From Adhaeribacter arboris (GTDB taxonomy: Bacteria > Bacteroidota > Bacteroidia > Cytophagales > Hymenobacteraceae), in NCBI RefSeq assembly GCF_003023845.1, contig NZ_PYFT01000001.1, positions 1,860,001-1,924,000 on the forward strand: a stretch of 64,000 nucleotides of DNA. Reading direction: 5' to 3'. Each line of letters opens with the position of its first letter. Within the stretch, counting starts at the first letter, position 1. The translations under genes and the position numbers were made by a program. The notes beneath the pieces were generated by a model, which made no database searches, was not told the DNA's origin, and saw only the letters and a list, made by a program, of their open reading frames with translations. This document shows positions 32,149-40,317 of the stretch, piece by piece.

Positions 32149-32861
32149 TGAAGGAGCCGCAAGATATTCTCCAGCGAGCCATTGCCCAACTGCCCTCCTA
32201 CCCCGCTCCGGCAAAGGTTTGGCCCTTAATGGAGCAGACATTAGATCAGGAACGAAACCCCCAGCCATTGCACCAAGCTGTTCAGGAATTAAAAACAACA
32301 ATCTTACTTGCTCCCCTTGCTTGGGAAAATTTGGAAGAGAAACTGAATCAGCAAGAAGAGTTAGTAGCGGATAAAAATACAGTGCCAGAAGGGAAAACAA
32401 CCCCAAGCATTTTCCGGGGAATGAGGAAAAGGGCCGGCAAAGCCGCCCAACCAGTATTTGCCAGAGGGTACGTTTTCTATGCGGTAGTTGCCTGTATTTT
32501 ACTATTTCTGGGTGTCTTTTGGTATTATCAAACTATAGAATTACCCCAAGAGCCAAGTCTTACTTATTCCCAGGAAATAGTTGCCCCCTTAAACTTAACT
32601 TTATTTGAAGCTTCGTTGAGCGACGAAGATGAGGTGCTAGATTTTGTTCGCGAAAACTGCCAGACCCTCCAGGAAAAATGTACTAATTCTAAATTCAGGG
32701 GTTTACTTAACGAGTACCTGGAACTGGAAGCCGCCCGACACGAACTAACGGGCCAGCTAAACCAACACCAGGAACAAACCCAATTAATGAATTACCTGGT
32801 GCGCATTGAAAAAGAAAAAACGGAAGTGGGCAAGCAACTCTTACAACTTTTGCTCATTTGA
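32148..32861 (+). CDS. Probable anti-sigma factor, single-TM
   Basis: The 237-residue protein has a cytoplasmic N-terminal part of about 105 residues, one transmembrane segment (about 108-126, VFYAVVACILLFLGVFWYY) and a charged extracytoplasmic part with coiled-coil character (ELEAARHELTGQLNQHQEQ). Start codon overlap with the sigma gene and the topology fit an anti-sigma factor, although no zinc-binding HxxxCxxC motif is present. It would hold the sigma factor at the inner membrane. This assignment rests mainly on context. Confidence 0.7.
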   Translation: MKEPQDILQRAIAQLPSYPAPAKVWPLMEQTLDQERNPQPLHQAVQELKTTILLAPLAWENLEEKLNQQEELVADKNTVPEGKTTPSIFRGMRKRAGKAAQPVFARGYVFYAVVACILLFLGVFWYYQTIELPQEPSLTYSQEIVAPLNLTLFEASLSDEDEVLDFVRENCQTLQEKCTNSKFRGLLNEYLELEAARHELTGQLNQHQEQTQLMNYLVRIEKEKTEVGKQLLQLLLI

Positions 32862-32895
32862 TTTTAAAATAAATTGATTCTACCCGAATACCATC

Positions 32896-33789
32896 ATGCA
32901 CTATATACGAACATACGGGTTTTTACTTCTGCACTTTTTTTCGGTGGGGCGGTTGCTGGCGCAAAGTAAGGTACAAGTAGTTACCAAAACGGTGGAGCAA
33001 TCCTTTCCTTATAAAGCCGGTGAAATTATTTTTATACAAGGTGAGAAAGCCAGCATCCAGGTAATGGGCTGGACTAGTCAGGAAGTAAAAGTAGTACTCC
33101 GGCTGGTTGCCAAAGCTCCTACTACCGAAGTCGCCCGGGAAGCCCTCGAATACCAACGCTATATTCTGGAGAAAAAGAGAGACGCTGTGCAGGTAAAAAA
33201 CTACTTTGCCGTTCCTGGTGGCAAATTTCCCATAAAAGCCCTTTTATTGGCTGAGTATGAAATATGGGTACCCCGGGAATCTTCTTTAAAAATTAAAAAT
33301 CAATACGGAAATACCACTATATCAAATAAAAATGGCGAAACGGAAGTAGATACCCGCTATGGCAATATTACCCTGGACCAGGTAAAAGGAAACAATATTT
33401 TTAAAAATTATTTCGGCGATTTTACCGCAAAAAACCTAGGCGGGCAAATCCGGGCCCAATTCAATCACACCAAAACCAGCATACAGGGTTTATCGGGCAA
33501 AGCAGAATTTAATACTACTTTAGGCGATATGAGTTTAGGCGATTTAACGGGTATTCAAAGTTTAAAAATTGATGCGTCTAAATCCGATATCAGTTTGGCT
33601 GCTACCAATGCCCAAGCGAATCAATACTACTTTACCACTGAATTTGGGAATATCACGGTCCCGGAAAGTTTTCGCACGCCAATTAAGCGCAAACCGAACG
33701 AGTCGGCTACCTGGCAATACGGTGCCGCCCATTTGCCGGCCATACATGTTAAAACCACTTTTGGCAAAATTACCCTGGAAACCGAATGA
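32896..33789 (+). CDS. Exported beta-helix-like protein (DUF4097-type)
   Basis: The 297-residue protein has a signal peptide (to about residue 22, LLAQ) and a repetitive strand-rich body with NQYGNTTISNKNGETEVDTRYGN, YFGDFTAKNL and TTLGDMSLGDLTG. These short G-N/D turns every ~20 residues are typical of DUF4097/DUF2807-like surface beta-helices, often encoded beside sigma/anti-sigma pairs in Bacteroidota. It is presumably exposed in the periplasm or at the cell surface. The stop overlaps the next start by 4 bp (ATGA at 33786), so both are coupled. Confidence 0.75.
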   Translation: MHYIRTYGFLLLHFFSVGRLLAQSKVQVVTKTVEQSFPYKAGEIIFIQGEKASIQVMGWTSQEVKVVLRLVAKAPTTEVAREALEYQRYILEKKRDAVQVKNYFAVPGGKFPIKALLLAEYEIWVPRESSLKIKNQYGNTTISNKNGETEVDTRYGNITLDQVKGNNIFKNYFGDFTAKNLGGQIRAQFNHTKTSIQGLSGKAEFNTTLGDMSLGDLTGIQSLKIDASKSDISLAATNAQANQYYFTTEFGNITVPESFRTPIKRKPNESATWQYGAAHLPAIHVKTTFGKITLETE

Positions 33790-34427
33790 AAAAGATACTG
33801 TTTTTAGCTACTTGGTTATTTGTTTCTTTCCCGGCAATTCTCTCTGCTCAGGAAAAAGTAACGATCAAAACTAGTGAAGAGGAAATGGATACCACTCATT
33901 TTTCGAACTTAGTGCAAACCTATAACCACCTGATCCGGGTACAGGAAGAAGAGCTCCAACTTTTTAAAATTGATTTAATCGGACCTGCCTTATTCTTGTT
34001 TTCGTTAGGTGGGAATAAAGACTCTGTGAAGTCGAACGTATTACGCCTGGCTTACGAAAGAAAAATCCGGCCCAACTGGTCCTGGATCGTCAGTCCTACT
34101 TTGCAGGCCGACCGCGATCGGGTACGTGACGTAGGTATCAGTGGAGGATTACGGTATTACTACAACCAGAATAATCGTATTTTGAAAGGAAAAAGCGCGA
34201 ACAACTTTTCGGCCAATTACCTGGGCGCTTATTTGAACGGGCGCACCCGGCCGGGCGAAAATCAGCAACAGCTTTCGATTGACCTAGTTTACGGCATTCA
34301 GCGAAGGTTAGGTCGTTGGGCATTCGTGGATTTCGACCTTGGCCTCCGCAACAAAATAAAAGCCTACCCCGCCACAAAAAACCGGATTGACCTAATGACT
34401 GAAATTCGTTTAGGTTTAGCTTTTTAA
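33786..34427 (+). CDS. Probable outer-membrane beta-barrel protein
   Basis: The 213-residue protein has a signal peptide (to about residue 21, LSAQ), then a coiled N-terminal segment and alternating amphipathic strands such as NVLRLAYERKIRPNWSWIVSPTLQ and VGISGGLRYYYNQ. The C-terminus is IDLMTEIRLGLAF, ending in Phe as outer-membrane barrels do. The family is not named. As the last gene of the sigma-factor operon it is a plausible envelope target or sensor of that system. Confidence 0.7.
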   Translation: MKKILFLATWLFVSFPAILSAQEKVTIKTSEEEMDTTHFSNLVQTYNHLIRVQEEELQLFKIDLIGPALFLFSLGGNKDSVKSNVLRLAYERKIRPNWSWIVSPTLQADRDRVRDVGISGGLRYYYNQNNRILKGKSANNFSANYLGAYLNGRTRPGENQQQLSIDLVYGIQRRLGRWAFVDFDLGLRNKIKAYPATKNRIDLMTEIRLGLAF

Positions 34428-34482
34428 ACCGGTTCTTTCCAAAAAAATCATAAATAAAGTTATTTATAATTGTCTTAACCTT

Positions 34483-37032
34483 TTACTGAACAACCAGTTT
34501 CTGCTGTCGGGTACCCGATGCGCTTACAATTTTTATAATATATACCCCCGATCGGAGCAACGACGGTACCGGAATAATTAAATTGGCATTCCCCAGGTAG
34601 TTAGTCATTAAATTTTGGGTAAGCATCGTCCGACCCGCTACATCGTATAAGGTAAGCGATACTTCTTCTTTTTTGCCGAAGTTTTCCAGAGTTAAAGATA
34701 ACTTTTCACCTTTGTTAATGGGATTAGGATAAACCTTAAGCAGCCGGTTGTTTTGATTTACACTGCCAGCTTGCTTGTCAATGCCGGTAACTAACTTGGA
34801 CGTATCCTGTTGTGCTTTAATAACCACAAAGTAATTACTTAAAGAACCCGCCGCCGGACTAGCCCGGTTGCCGTCGAAAGTGATGGGGCCCGCAGTAAAG
34901 GATTGGCTATAAAGCTGGTAACGGTTATTTTTCTCATCATTTACTAAAATCTCCTCCTTCTGTTTTTGCCAATTTTCTAACCAGCCCGGTAAAACCTTTA
35001 CCCGTGGGTCGTAAGCTACATAAACCGTTGCCGGCCGGGTTAGCTCCAAAGCAAATACTCCCGCCCCGTTATTGTATTTGTCATCGTTTGGCGTTTTAAC
35101 AATAACTGAATTTATTAAATGCTCCGGCACCGAAGTCGTTACATAAGTACGGTCGGTGTAAATGGGAACTCCCAGGTTAAGAGTATCTAACTCATACTTT
35201 AAATTGTTAGTAGTTGTTAAATTGGTTACTAAAGGCGCATCGGTAATAGTAAAATTAATTTTTAAAGTAGTCCCCGGTAATCCCTTGCCTCCTGCTGCCG
35301 AATAAGGAGTAACATCTAAGGTATATTCTCCTGGCACCGGGTTCCAGGGCACATAAGTAGAATCCGGCCGATCACCTAATAAGGCGTAAGGCAACTTAGA
35401 TTCCGTTTGCGTTACCGTTTGAGCGCCGCTCAATTGAAATACCACACTGCCCACGGCATTCGGACTGGTAGTAGCGCGAATACTTACCTTACTTGTAGGT
35501 AAATTAGCCAGGTTTACGGTTGCTCCTTTCCCAATTAACCGGATTTCTTCGCCATTTTCGGCGTTTACCAAGGCTAAGCGGATAATTTTTTGTTCCGATA
35601 AGGGTTCGCCCACATAGGTGCGCCGCACGTTTTTGCCACCAGTATAATATAGTTTACCTCCTATAAGCGTAGCCACCCCTCCGCGCATAATGAGAGGTAA
35701 AGGAGTAAGATCGTCCCAGGTATCAGTGGCCGGGGAATACGCCGAAACCAGCCGGGTTCCTTTCTGAAACTCGTATTCGCCCCCAATGACAATTATCTGG
35801 TTACCTCTTACTACTACCGACGACGAAATATGCGCAATACCGACGGTGTTTTCCTGCACGGGAATATCGGCAACCCGGGTCCAGTTATTGGTTTGCGGAT
35901 CGTACACGTGCACCAAACGGGTAGCTACCGAACCTTCGTCGTGGCCGGTTTGCCCCCCGATAAAGTAAATTTTTCCTTCGTATACCGCCGAGCCCGCGTG
36001 CTGCCGCGCACTGGGCAGAGGTGCCAGAGTATCCCAACCGGCCGCTAGGTTATCTAAATCCAGCACGTAATGGTCGTCCAGGTCAATTTTTTTTACCCGG
36101 TCGGTACCGGCAATATAATGCAGTTTGCCCTGGAGGTATTCTAATTGCCCGGTAGCGCTAATCCGGGGCAGGTCCGGTAAACGTTCGTAACGATCTTTGT
36201 TTACTACGTATTTCCAAACTTCTTTCGTACCTAAAATCTGTCCTTTACCGCTTTCATTGGCAGTATAGCCGCCGGCAAAGTAAATGTCGTTATTATCGGT
36301 GGTAAAACCGGCGTGCGTTACGCCGCCGTAATTAGTGCCGTTCATGGGGGGCATGGGCGCGATGGGTTCCCAGGTGTTAATGGCCGGGTCAAAATAATAA
36401 GATCGGCTTGTGGGAGTAAAGCTCGGCTTTTCGCTATCGAAACCACTAAAAGTATACCATTTGCCATTCACGCTTTTACCTTGTCCTTCGTAAAATATAT
36501 AAGGCTGATCGGATAAGGAACTCCAGGTAACTTTGTCCACGGCAATTTCTTCGGTTGGGGCAATCAGGGTAATAGCTACGCTGGCACTATCCGCAAGTCC
36601 GGTGCTATCCGAGGCCCGCACGCTCAACTGATAACTACTCTGCGTGTGCCGATTTAGGAATTTGGCTAAGGTTAAGGCGCCGGTGGTAGAATCCAGGGCA
36701 AAAGCTTGGTTAGTATTGCCGGCGGTTATTTTATAGGTTAAACTGGCGCCATCGGCAGCTGTGGCTTTTATGGTTCCCACACTGGTACCCAGCGCAGAAT
36801 TTTCCGGCAAAGTAAAAGTATATTGCTTGTTTTCAAAAGCAGGCGATGCACCAAAAACCAGGGAAAAAGAACTTGTAAAAGAGTTGGTAGCCGTAACTAT
36901 GGCGGATTTGTGGGACGCTGCTTTTACGCGATTAATTGCCACAGCATTTGCGAAAGAAGTTAAAGGAATTACACCTCCTAATCCGAACAGCAAAAAAAGT
37001 AAGAATCTAGGGTAAAATGAAAACGTAACCAT
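34483..37032 (-). CDS. Cadherin/Kelch-repeat protein secreted by the type IX system
   Basis: The start is placed at MVTFSFYPRFLLFLLFG, giving a good signal peptide and an 849-residue precursor. A cadherin-like domain follows (about 55-145, YTFTLPENSALGTSVGTI ... LSVRASDSTGLADSASV). Next are five or so Kelch repeats (about 165-475, each with a G-G pair and W, for example GKIYFIGGQTG, NNWTRVADIP), then Ig-like strands. The C-terminal ~75 residues are a type A sorting domain (VYPNPINKGEKLSL ... SGVYIIKI). Type IX cargo is exported across the outer membrane and usually anchored or released. It may bind carbohydrate or protein; no enzymatic residue is evident. It is convergent with the sigma operon. 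Confidence 0.85.
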   Translation of the reverse strand: MVTFSFYPRFLLFLLFGLGGVIPLTSFANAVAINRVKAASHKSAIVTATNSFTSSFSLVFGASPAFENKQYTFTLPENSALGTSVGTIKATAADGASLTYKITAGNTNQAFALDSTTGALTLAKFLNRHTQSSYQLSVRASDSTGLADSASVAITLIAPTEEIAVDKVTWSSLSDQPYIFYEGQGKSVNGKWYTFSGFDSEKPSFTPTSRSYYFDPAINTWEPIAPMPPMNGTNYGGVTHAGFTTDNNDIYFAGGYTANESGKGQILGTKEVWKYVVNKDRYERLPDLPRISATGQLEYLQGKLHYIAGTDRVKKIDLDDHYVLDLDNLAAGWDTLAPLPSARQHAGSAVYEGKIYFIGGQTGHDEGSVATRLVHVYDPQTNNWTRVADIPVQENTVGIAHISSSVVVRGNQIIVIGGEYEFQKGTRLVSAYSPATDTWDDLTPLPLIMRGGVATLIGGKLYYTGGKNVRRTYVGEPLSEQKIIRLALVNAENGEEIRLIGKGATVNLANLPTSKVSIRATTSPNAVGSVVFQLSGAQTVTQTESKLPYALLGDRPDSTYVPWNPVPGEYTLDVTPYSAAGGKGLPGTTLKINFTITDAPLVTNLTTTNNLKYELDTLNLGVPIYTDRTYVTTSVPEHLINSVIVKTPNDDKYNNGAGVFALELTRPATVYVAYDPRVKVLPGWLENWQKQKEEILVNDEKNNRYQLYSQSFTAGPITFDGNRASPAAGSLSNYFVVIKAQQDTSKLVTGIDKQAGSVNQNNRLLKVYPNPINKGEKLSLTLENFGKKEEVSLTLYDVAGRTMLTQNLMTNYLGNANLIIPVPSLLRSGVYIIKIVSASGTRQQKLVVQ

Positions 37033-37710
37033 AACGCAATAAGTAGATTTACTAGATAGCAATAATTTTAGAATGGCTCCTAACTGATGGTAGAACTCAT
37101 TGCCTTTCAACTAAATCATAGAAATTTGAAAGAGTAAAATCAGTTTGGAAAATATTTAGTGTAATTACCGGTAACTGAATTTAAAAATTGAAAAAAAGGA
37201 AACAGCGCCGCCTCCTTAGTTCCGGATATGGGTTTATAAATAGGTACATCATACCCCAATTTACATGATAAAGTAATTAATAGGTTTAAGTGGTGGCTTT
37301 TATTTGTATTCTGGTAACATAATTTTAATCAACCCAGGTACTAGTACATTCTTTTACATCAAGCTAATGCAGTTTCTTGTTTACAGAGAATATATAGCTC
37401 AGTTTTAACCTTTCTGACTTACTTTCAATCCTATAACTTTATTAATCTAACTAAAGTAAATGTTATTTAAAATCATAAAAACAGGTCCCGAAGAATTATC
37501 TTCAAAACTTTTTAAATGCCTTCTTATACTCTATTTACTTGCATTTATTGTTTTTAGTTCTAGCTATTTTCCGGATAGTTCGGGCATCCTTATAACTTTA
37601 ACAAGAATAATCTAAATTCTCTGGTATCTTTTACATTCACTTTTAGTAGGATTAAATGGAAGATGTTTTCTAATTAACATGGATGAAAAGTTTTCTCTTT
37701 ATGGCGTTGT
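37033..37710. other. AT-rich intergenic region
   Basis: About 680 bp between the Kelch gene and the SDR pseudogene. No gene, clear repeat or terminator was recognised; short TA-rich stretches only. Confidence 0.4.
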
Positions 37711-38304
37711 TCATGCAATGGAATAGTTTGTGTTTGCCTGAAGAAAGTTTCTAAACTTCCTTTGTTCGTTCCTCGGCACGCTGGCGCACAAATTATATAA
37801 GGATAGGGGATTTTCGATTTCAATGGAACCCAGATTAATTAAGGTGCCGTAACCTTGAGTCTGGAACTGTTTTATGGCGGCGTAGCTTCCGTAAATTACT
37901 TCTTTCCGGTCAATATCCACAATGGCACCCTGGTCGGCCAGCAGAATTTCTCAAAAACAGCCAATACCACCTACACCGGCCATATTAATGCAAACGTCTA
38001 CTTTTTTATACTCCCGGAGAGTGGTTTCCAGCAGGCGTTCTACTTCTTCGGGTTTGCTGATGTCGGTACTAACCACTAGGGCCGTTCCGCCGGCAGTCCG
38101 TATGTTGGTGGCAATTTCTTCGAGTAAATCGGTGCGGCGGACCGCCAGAACTACGTTGGCTTTATAAGTTCCTAGTTGTTCGGCTACTCCCCGGCCAAAA
38201 CCACTCGCAGCTCCCACAATCACGAAGGTTTTACCCGCTGTTTTTTGCTGTCCAGAATGCCCTACTATTGAAGTGGCGCAACCGCTCAGAAATATAATTA
38301 CCAA
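37711..38304 (-). pseudogene. Short-chain dehydrogenase/reductase pseudogene
   Basis: One minus-strand frame encodes an SDR. A lipoprotein-like start (FLSGC) leads to the cofactor motif GAASGFGRG, DIS in VVSTDISKPEEV and NMAGVGGIG. A TGA at 37953-37951 interrupts it directly after GCF. The same frame then continues with EILLADQGAIVDIDRKEVIYGSY and GTLINLGSIEIENPL, as in intact SDRs. The following active-site region no longer has the YxxxK motif, and the frame ends early, about 100 residues short of a normal SDR. Premature stop, missing catalytic Tyr/Lys and truncation together indicate a decayed gene. Confidence 0.8.
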
Positions 38305-38878
38305 ATACCCGCAGGCGATTACCGGTCGGTTTGTAAATCCAATCGCTACCTTAGCTATTCCACTAAAAGAAAGAAAACTTAGTTTGGTTAGTGGCCTTTT
38401 TAAAATAATGTAAGCAAAAGTTCAGAGAAATTAGATTCCTAGTTTTAATTTTTAACCAAGTTATAAAGTTGTTTCGTAAGTGGTTGAAATGCGTCAGGTG
38501 GGGTCCTGTAAATGAAAGTGGATAATCTGGAGCTATCAACCCGGGTTTTATAGCTTTTCCTTTCCCGAGACAATACCGGAATAGTTATACCTAAGTAAAT
38601 ATACCCAGCTAATTGCCTCTACTGATACATAAACGGATGCAGGAAGCAGCCTATGGCAACCACAACTTTACTATAAAAGAAAATGATAATTTTCTGTTCC
38701 AGTTACTTAGTTTTAAAGTAAAATACTCTTGCTTTTAGAGGTATGCATAATAGGTATGTGTAAAATTTCCGGAGCATTAGTTTTCTGCTTTCGTTTAAAT
38801 TTTACCGGATAATCTTTGAGTGAAGGTAGTGTTATATAGGTGAAAAATGATTAAAATTACCTAGTCATCTTTTAGCTT
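38305..38878. other. Intergenic region without recognised genes
   Basis: 574 bp between the SDR pseudogene and the primase-like gene. Nothing recognisable was found on either strand; the sequence is AT-rich. Confidence 0.4.
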
Positions 38879-39739
38879 ATGAATTATACATTTGTCCAGT
38901 CGAACCGGTTTAAGGTGGCTCCTACCTGCCCGTGCGGCAAAAATAACAAAGACGGCAAGTTTTCCCCGCTTATTCTGGACGGCGTTACAAATCCTGACCT
39001 TGGGCACTGCTATAGCTGTGGTAATAGCTTTTTTCCCCATCTTCCGGCTAAAGCTATTTCGGTAAACCTGAATTTTACCCCGGCTCCTAAAGCGCCGCTC
39101 CGTATTATTGCCGCCGACCTGGTTCAAAAAACGTTAAAAAGCTATTCCATAAATAATTTCGCAATTTGGCTGCAAGCTAAATATCCTACTACCGCCGATT
39201 ATTTGTTGCAGTATTTTTCCATTGGCACTACCAGAGCGGGCGGCACCTTATTCTGGTACCAGGACAAAGCCGGACAGTACCGCAAGCCCAAAAGAATTTA
39301 CTACCAATCCAACGGCCACCGGGTAAAAGCCACCGAAGACGAAGCAAAAAGCAAACCTAGCCCTTTAGCATTTACCAACCAGGCAGGTTACGAATACTGC
39401 TTATTCGGCGAATTTCAATTAATCCGGTACCCTGCTTCCGCCAAGGTAGTAATGGTAGAAAGTGAAAAATCGGCTATAATCGGGCACGTACATTTTCCGG
39501 ATTTTATTTGGGTAGCTACCGGTGGAGCGGTGAGTTTAAAAAAAGAAAAAGCCAAGGTACTGCAAGGGCGTAAAGTCATGATTATTCCGGACATGCACCA
39601 AACCGGTCGGGAAGGCGCCCTGCGCATGCAGGCCATTTTAAAAGAAGTAGGCTGCCGCACCCGCATTTTAGAAATGGACAAACACCGGGAAGACGGCGAT
39701 GACATTGCCGATATTTTAGTGCGGCGTGCCGGAATGTAA
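38879..39739 (+). CDS. Orphan primase-like protein (zinc ribbon plus TOPRIM-like)
   Basis: The 286-residue protein begins with a likely zinc-binding module (Cys17-x-Cys19 ... Cys44-x2-Cys47; TCPCGKNNKDG, CYSCGNSFFP). A middle domain follows with LFWYQDKAGQYRKPKRIYYQ. The C-terminal part reads as a TOPRIM fold: VVMVESEKSAIIG (Glu), GGAVSLKKEKAKVL, KVMIIPDMHQTG (Asp) and DGDDIADIL. Similar proteins occur in Bacteroidota mobile elements and phages as DNA-primase-like or DUF6371 proteins. Here it stands alone, with no helicase, integrase or relaxase nearby, so it may be a remnant of an integrated element or a recruited host gene. The reading frame is intact. Confidence 0.7.
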   Translation: MNYTFVQSNRFKVAPTCPCGKNNKDGKFSPLILDGVTNPDLGHCYSCGNSFFPHLPAKAISVNLNFTPAPKAPLRIIAADLVQKTLKSYSINNFAIWLQAKYPTTADYLLQYFSIGTTRAGGTLFWYQDKAGQYRKPKRIYYQSNGHRVKATEDEAKSKPSPLAFTNQAGYEYCLFGEFQLIRYPASAKVVMVESEKSAIIGHVHFPDFIWVATGGAVSLKKEKAKVLQGRKVMIIPDMHQTGREGALRMQAILKEVGCRTRILEMDKHREDGDDIADILVRRAGM

Positions 39740-40317
39740 TTAAAATTGCTTGCTTACCAGGTTACTCGTTACCTCTTTATTATTTCCAGTGTCTACTCTT
39801 CAAGTTTCCTGCTTAAGGCCCTACTATTTTCCGCTTGAATTTTAAATCAATTTACCTCTTTCAGAATCAATAATTTGCTAATTAATCTCTACTAATTCTA
39901 TAGAATTTATTTTGTATTTAGATCTAATTTTTATCTTTGCCTCATCAGAATTCAAAATTTATCTAAGTATTGCCCGAAAGACGTAAAAATCATCTAAGGA
40001 AAATCAGAACAAAGTAGATAATCTAAAAAGAAGAAACTAAAACCTACTCGTAATTAATGGACCAATATTGCTTCAGTATTAGGCCAGTATTAGGATAAGT
40101 TGCTTGAACACAGAAACTGGAAATCACTTAAAATTTAAAATTTAGAAAAGTTAAACTACCCTTAACTATATAACATGAGATAATTCTACTACTTGTCATA
40201 AAAGCCGGAAACTTCCTTACCGGCTCTTGTCAGATGAAAAATCAGCTCGTATCACTTGCTGGTGAATCATCCCGCCTTTGTCCATGCGTGCATCATCAAC
40301 AAAAAAATTTTAAATTT
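39740..40317 (+). promoter_or_regulatory. Promoter and ~370-nt leader of the SusC/SusD/sulfatase locus
   Basis: TTTG (39911-39914), 17 bp, TATCTTTG (39932-39939) form a good Bacteroidota -33/-7 promoter. Transcription would start near 39947, leaving about 370 nt before the susC start. The leader has a 10-bp direct repeat CAGTATTAGG at 40074-40083 and 40085-40094 (11-bp period) and a hairpin AGCCGG/CCGGCT at 40203-40225. Confidence 0.65.

Noticed and set aside
37711-38304. Frameshift in the SDR gene
   Set aside because: Both parts are in the same frame; the break is a single TGA at 37953-37951 plus C-terminal decay.
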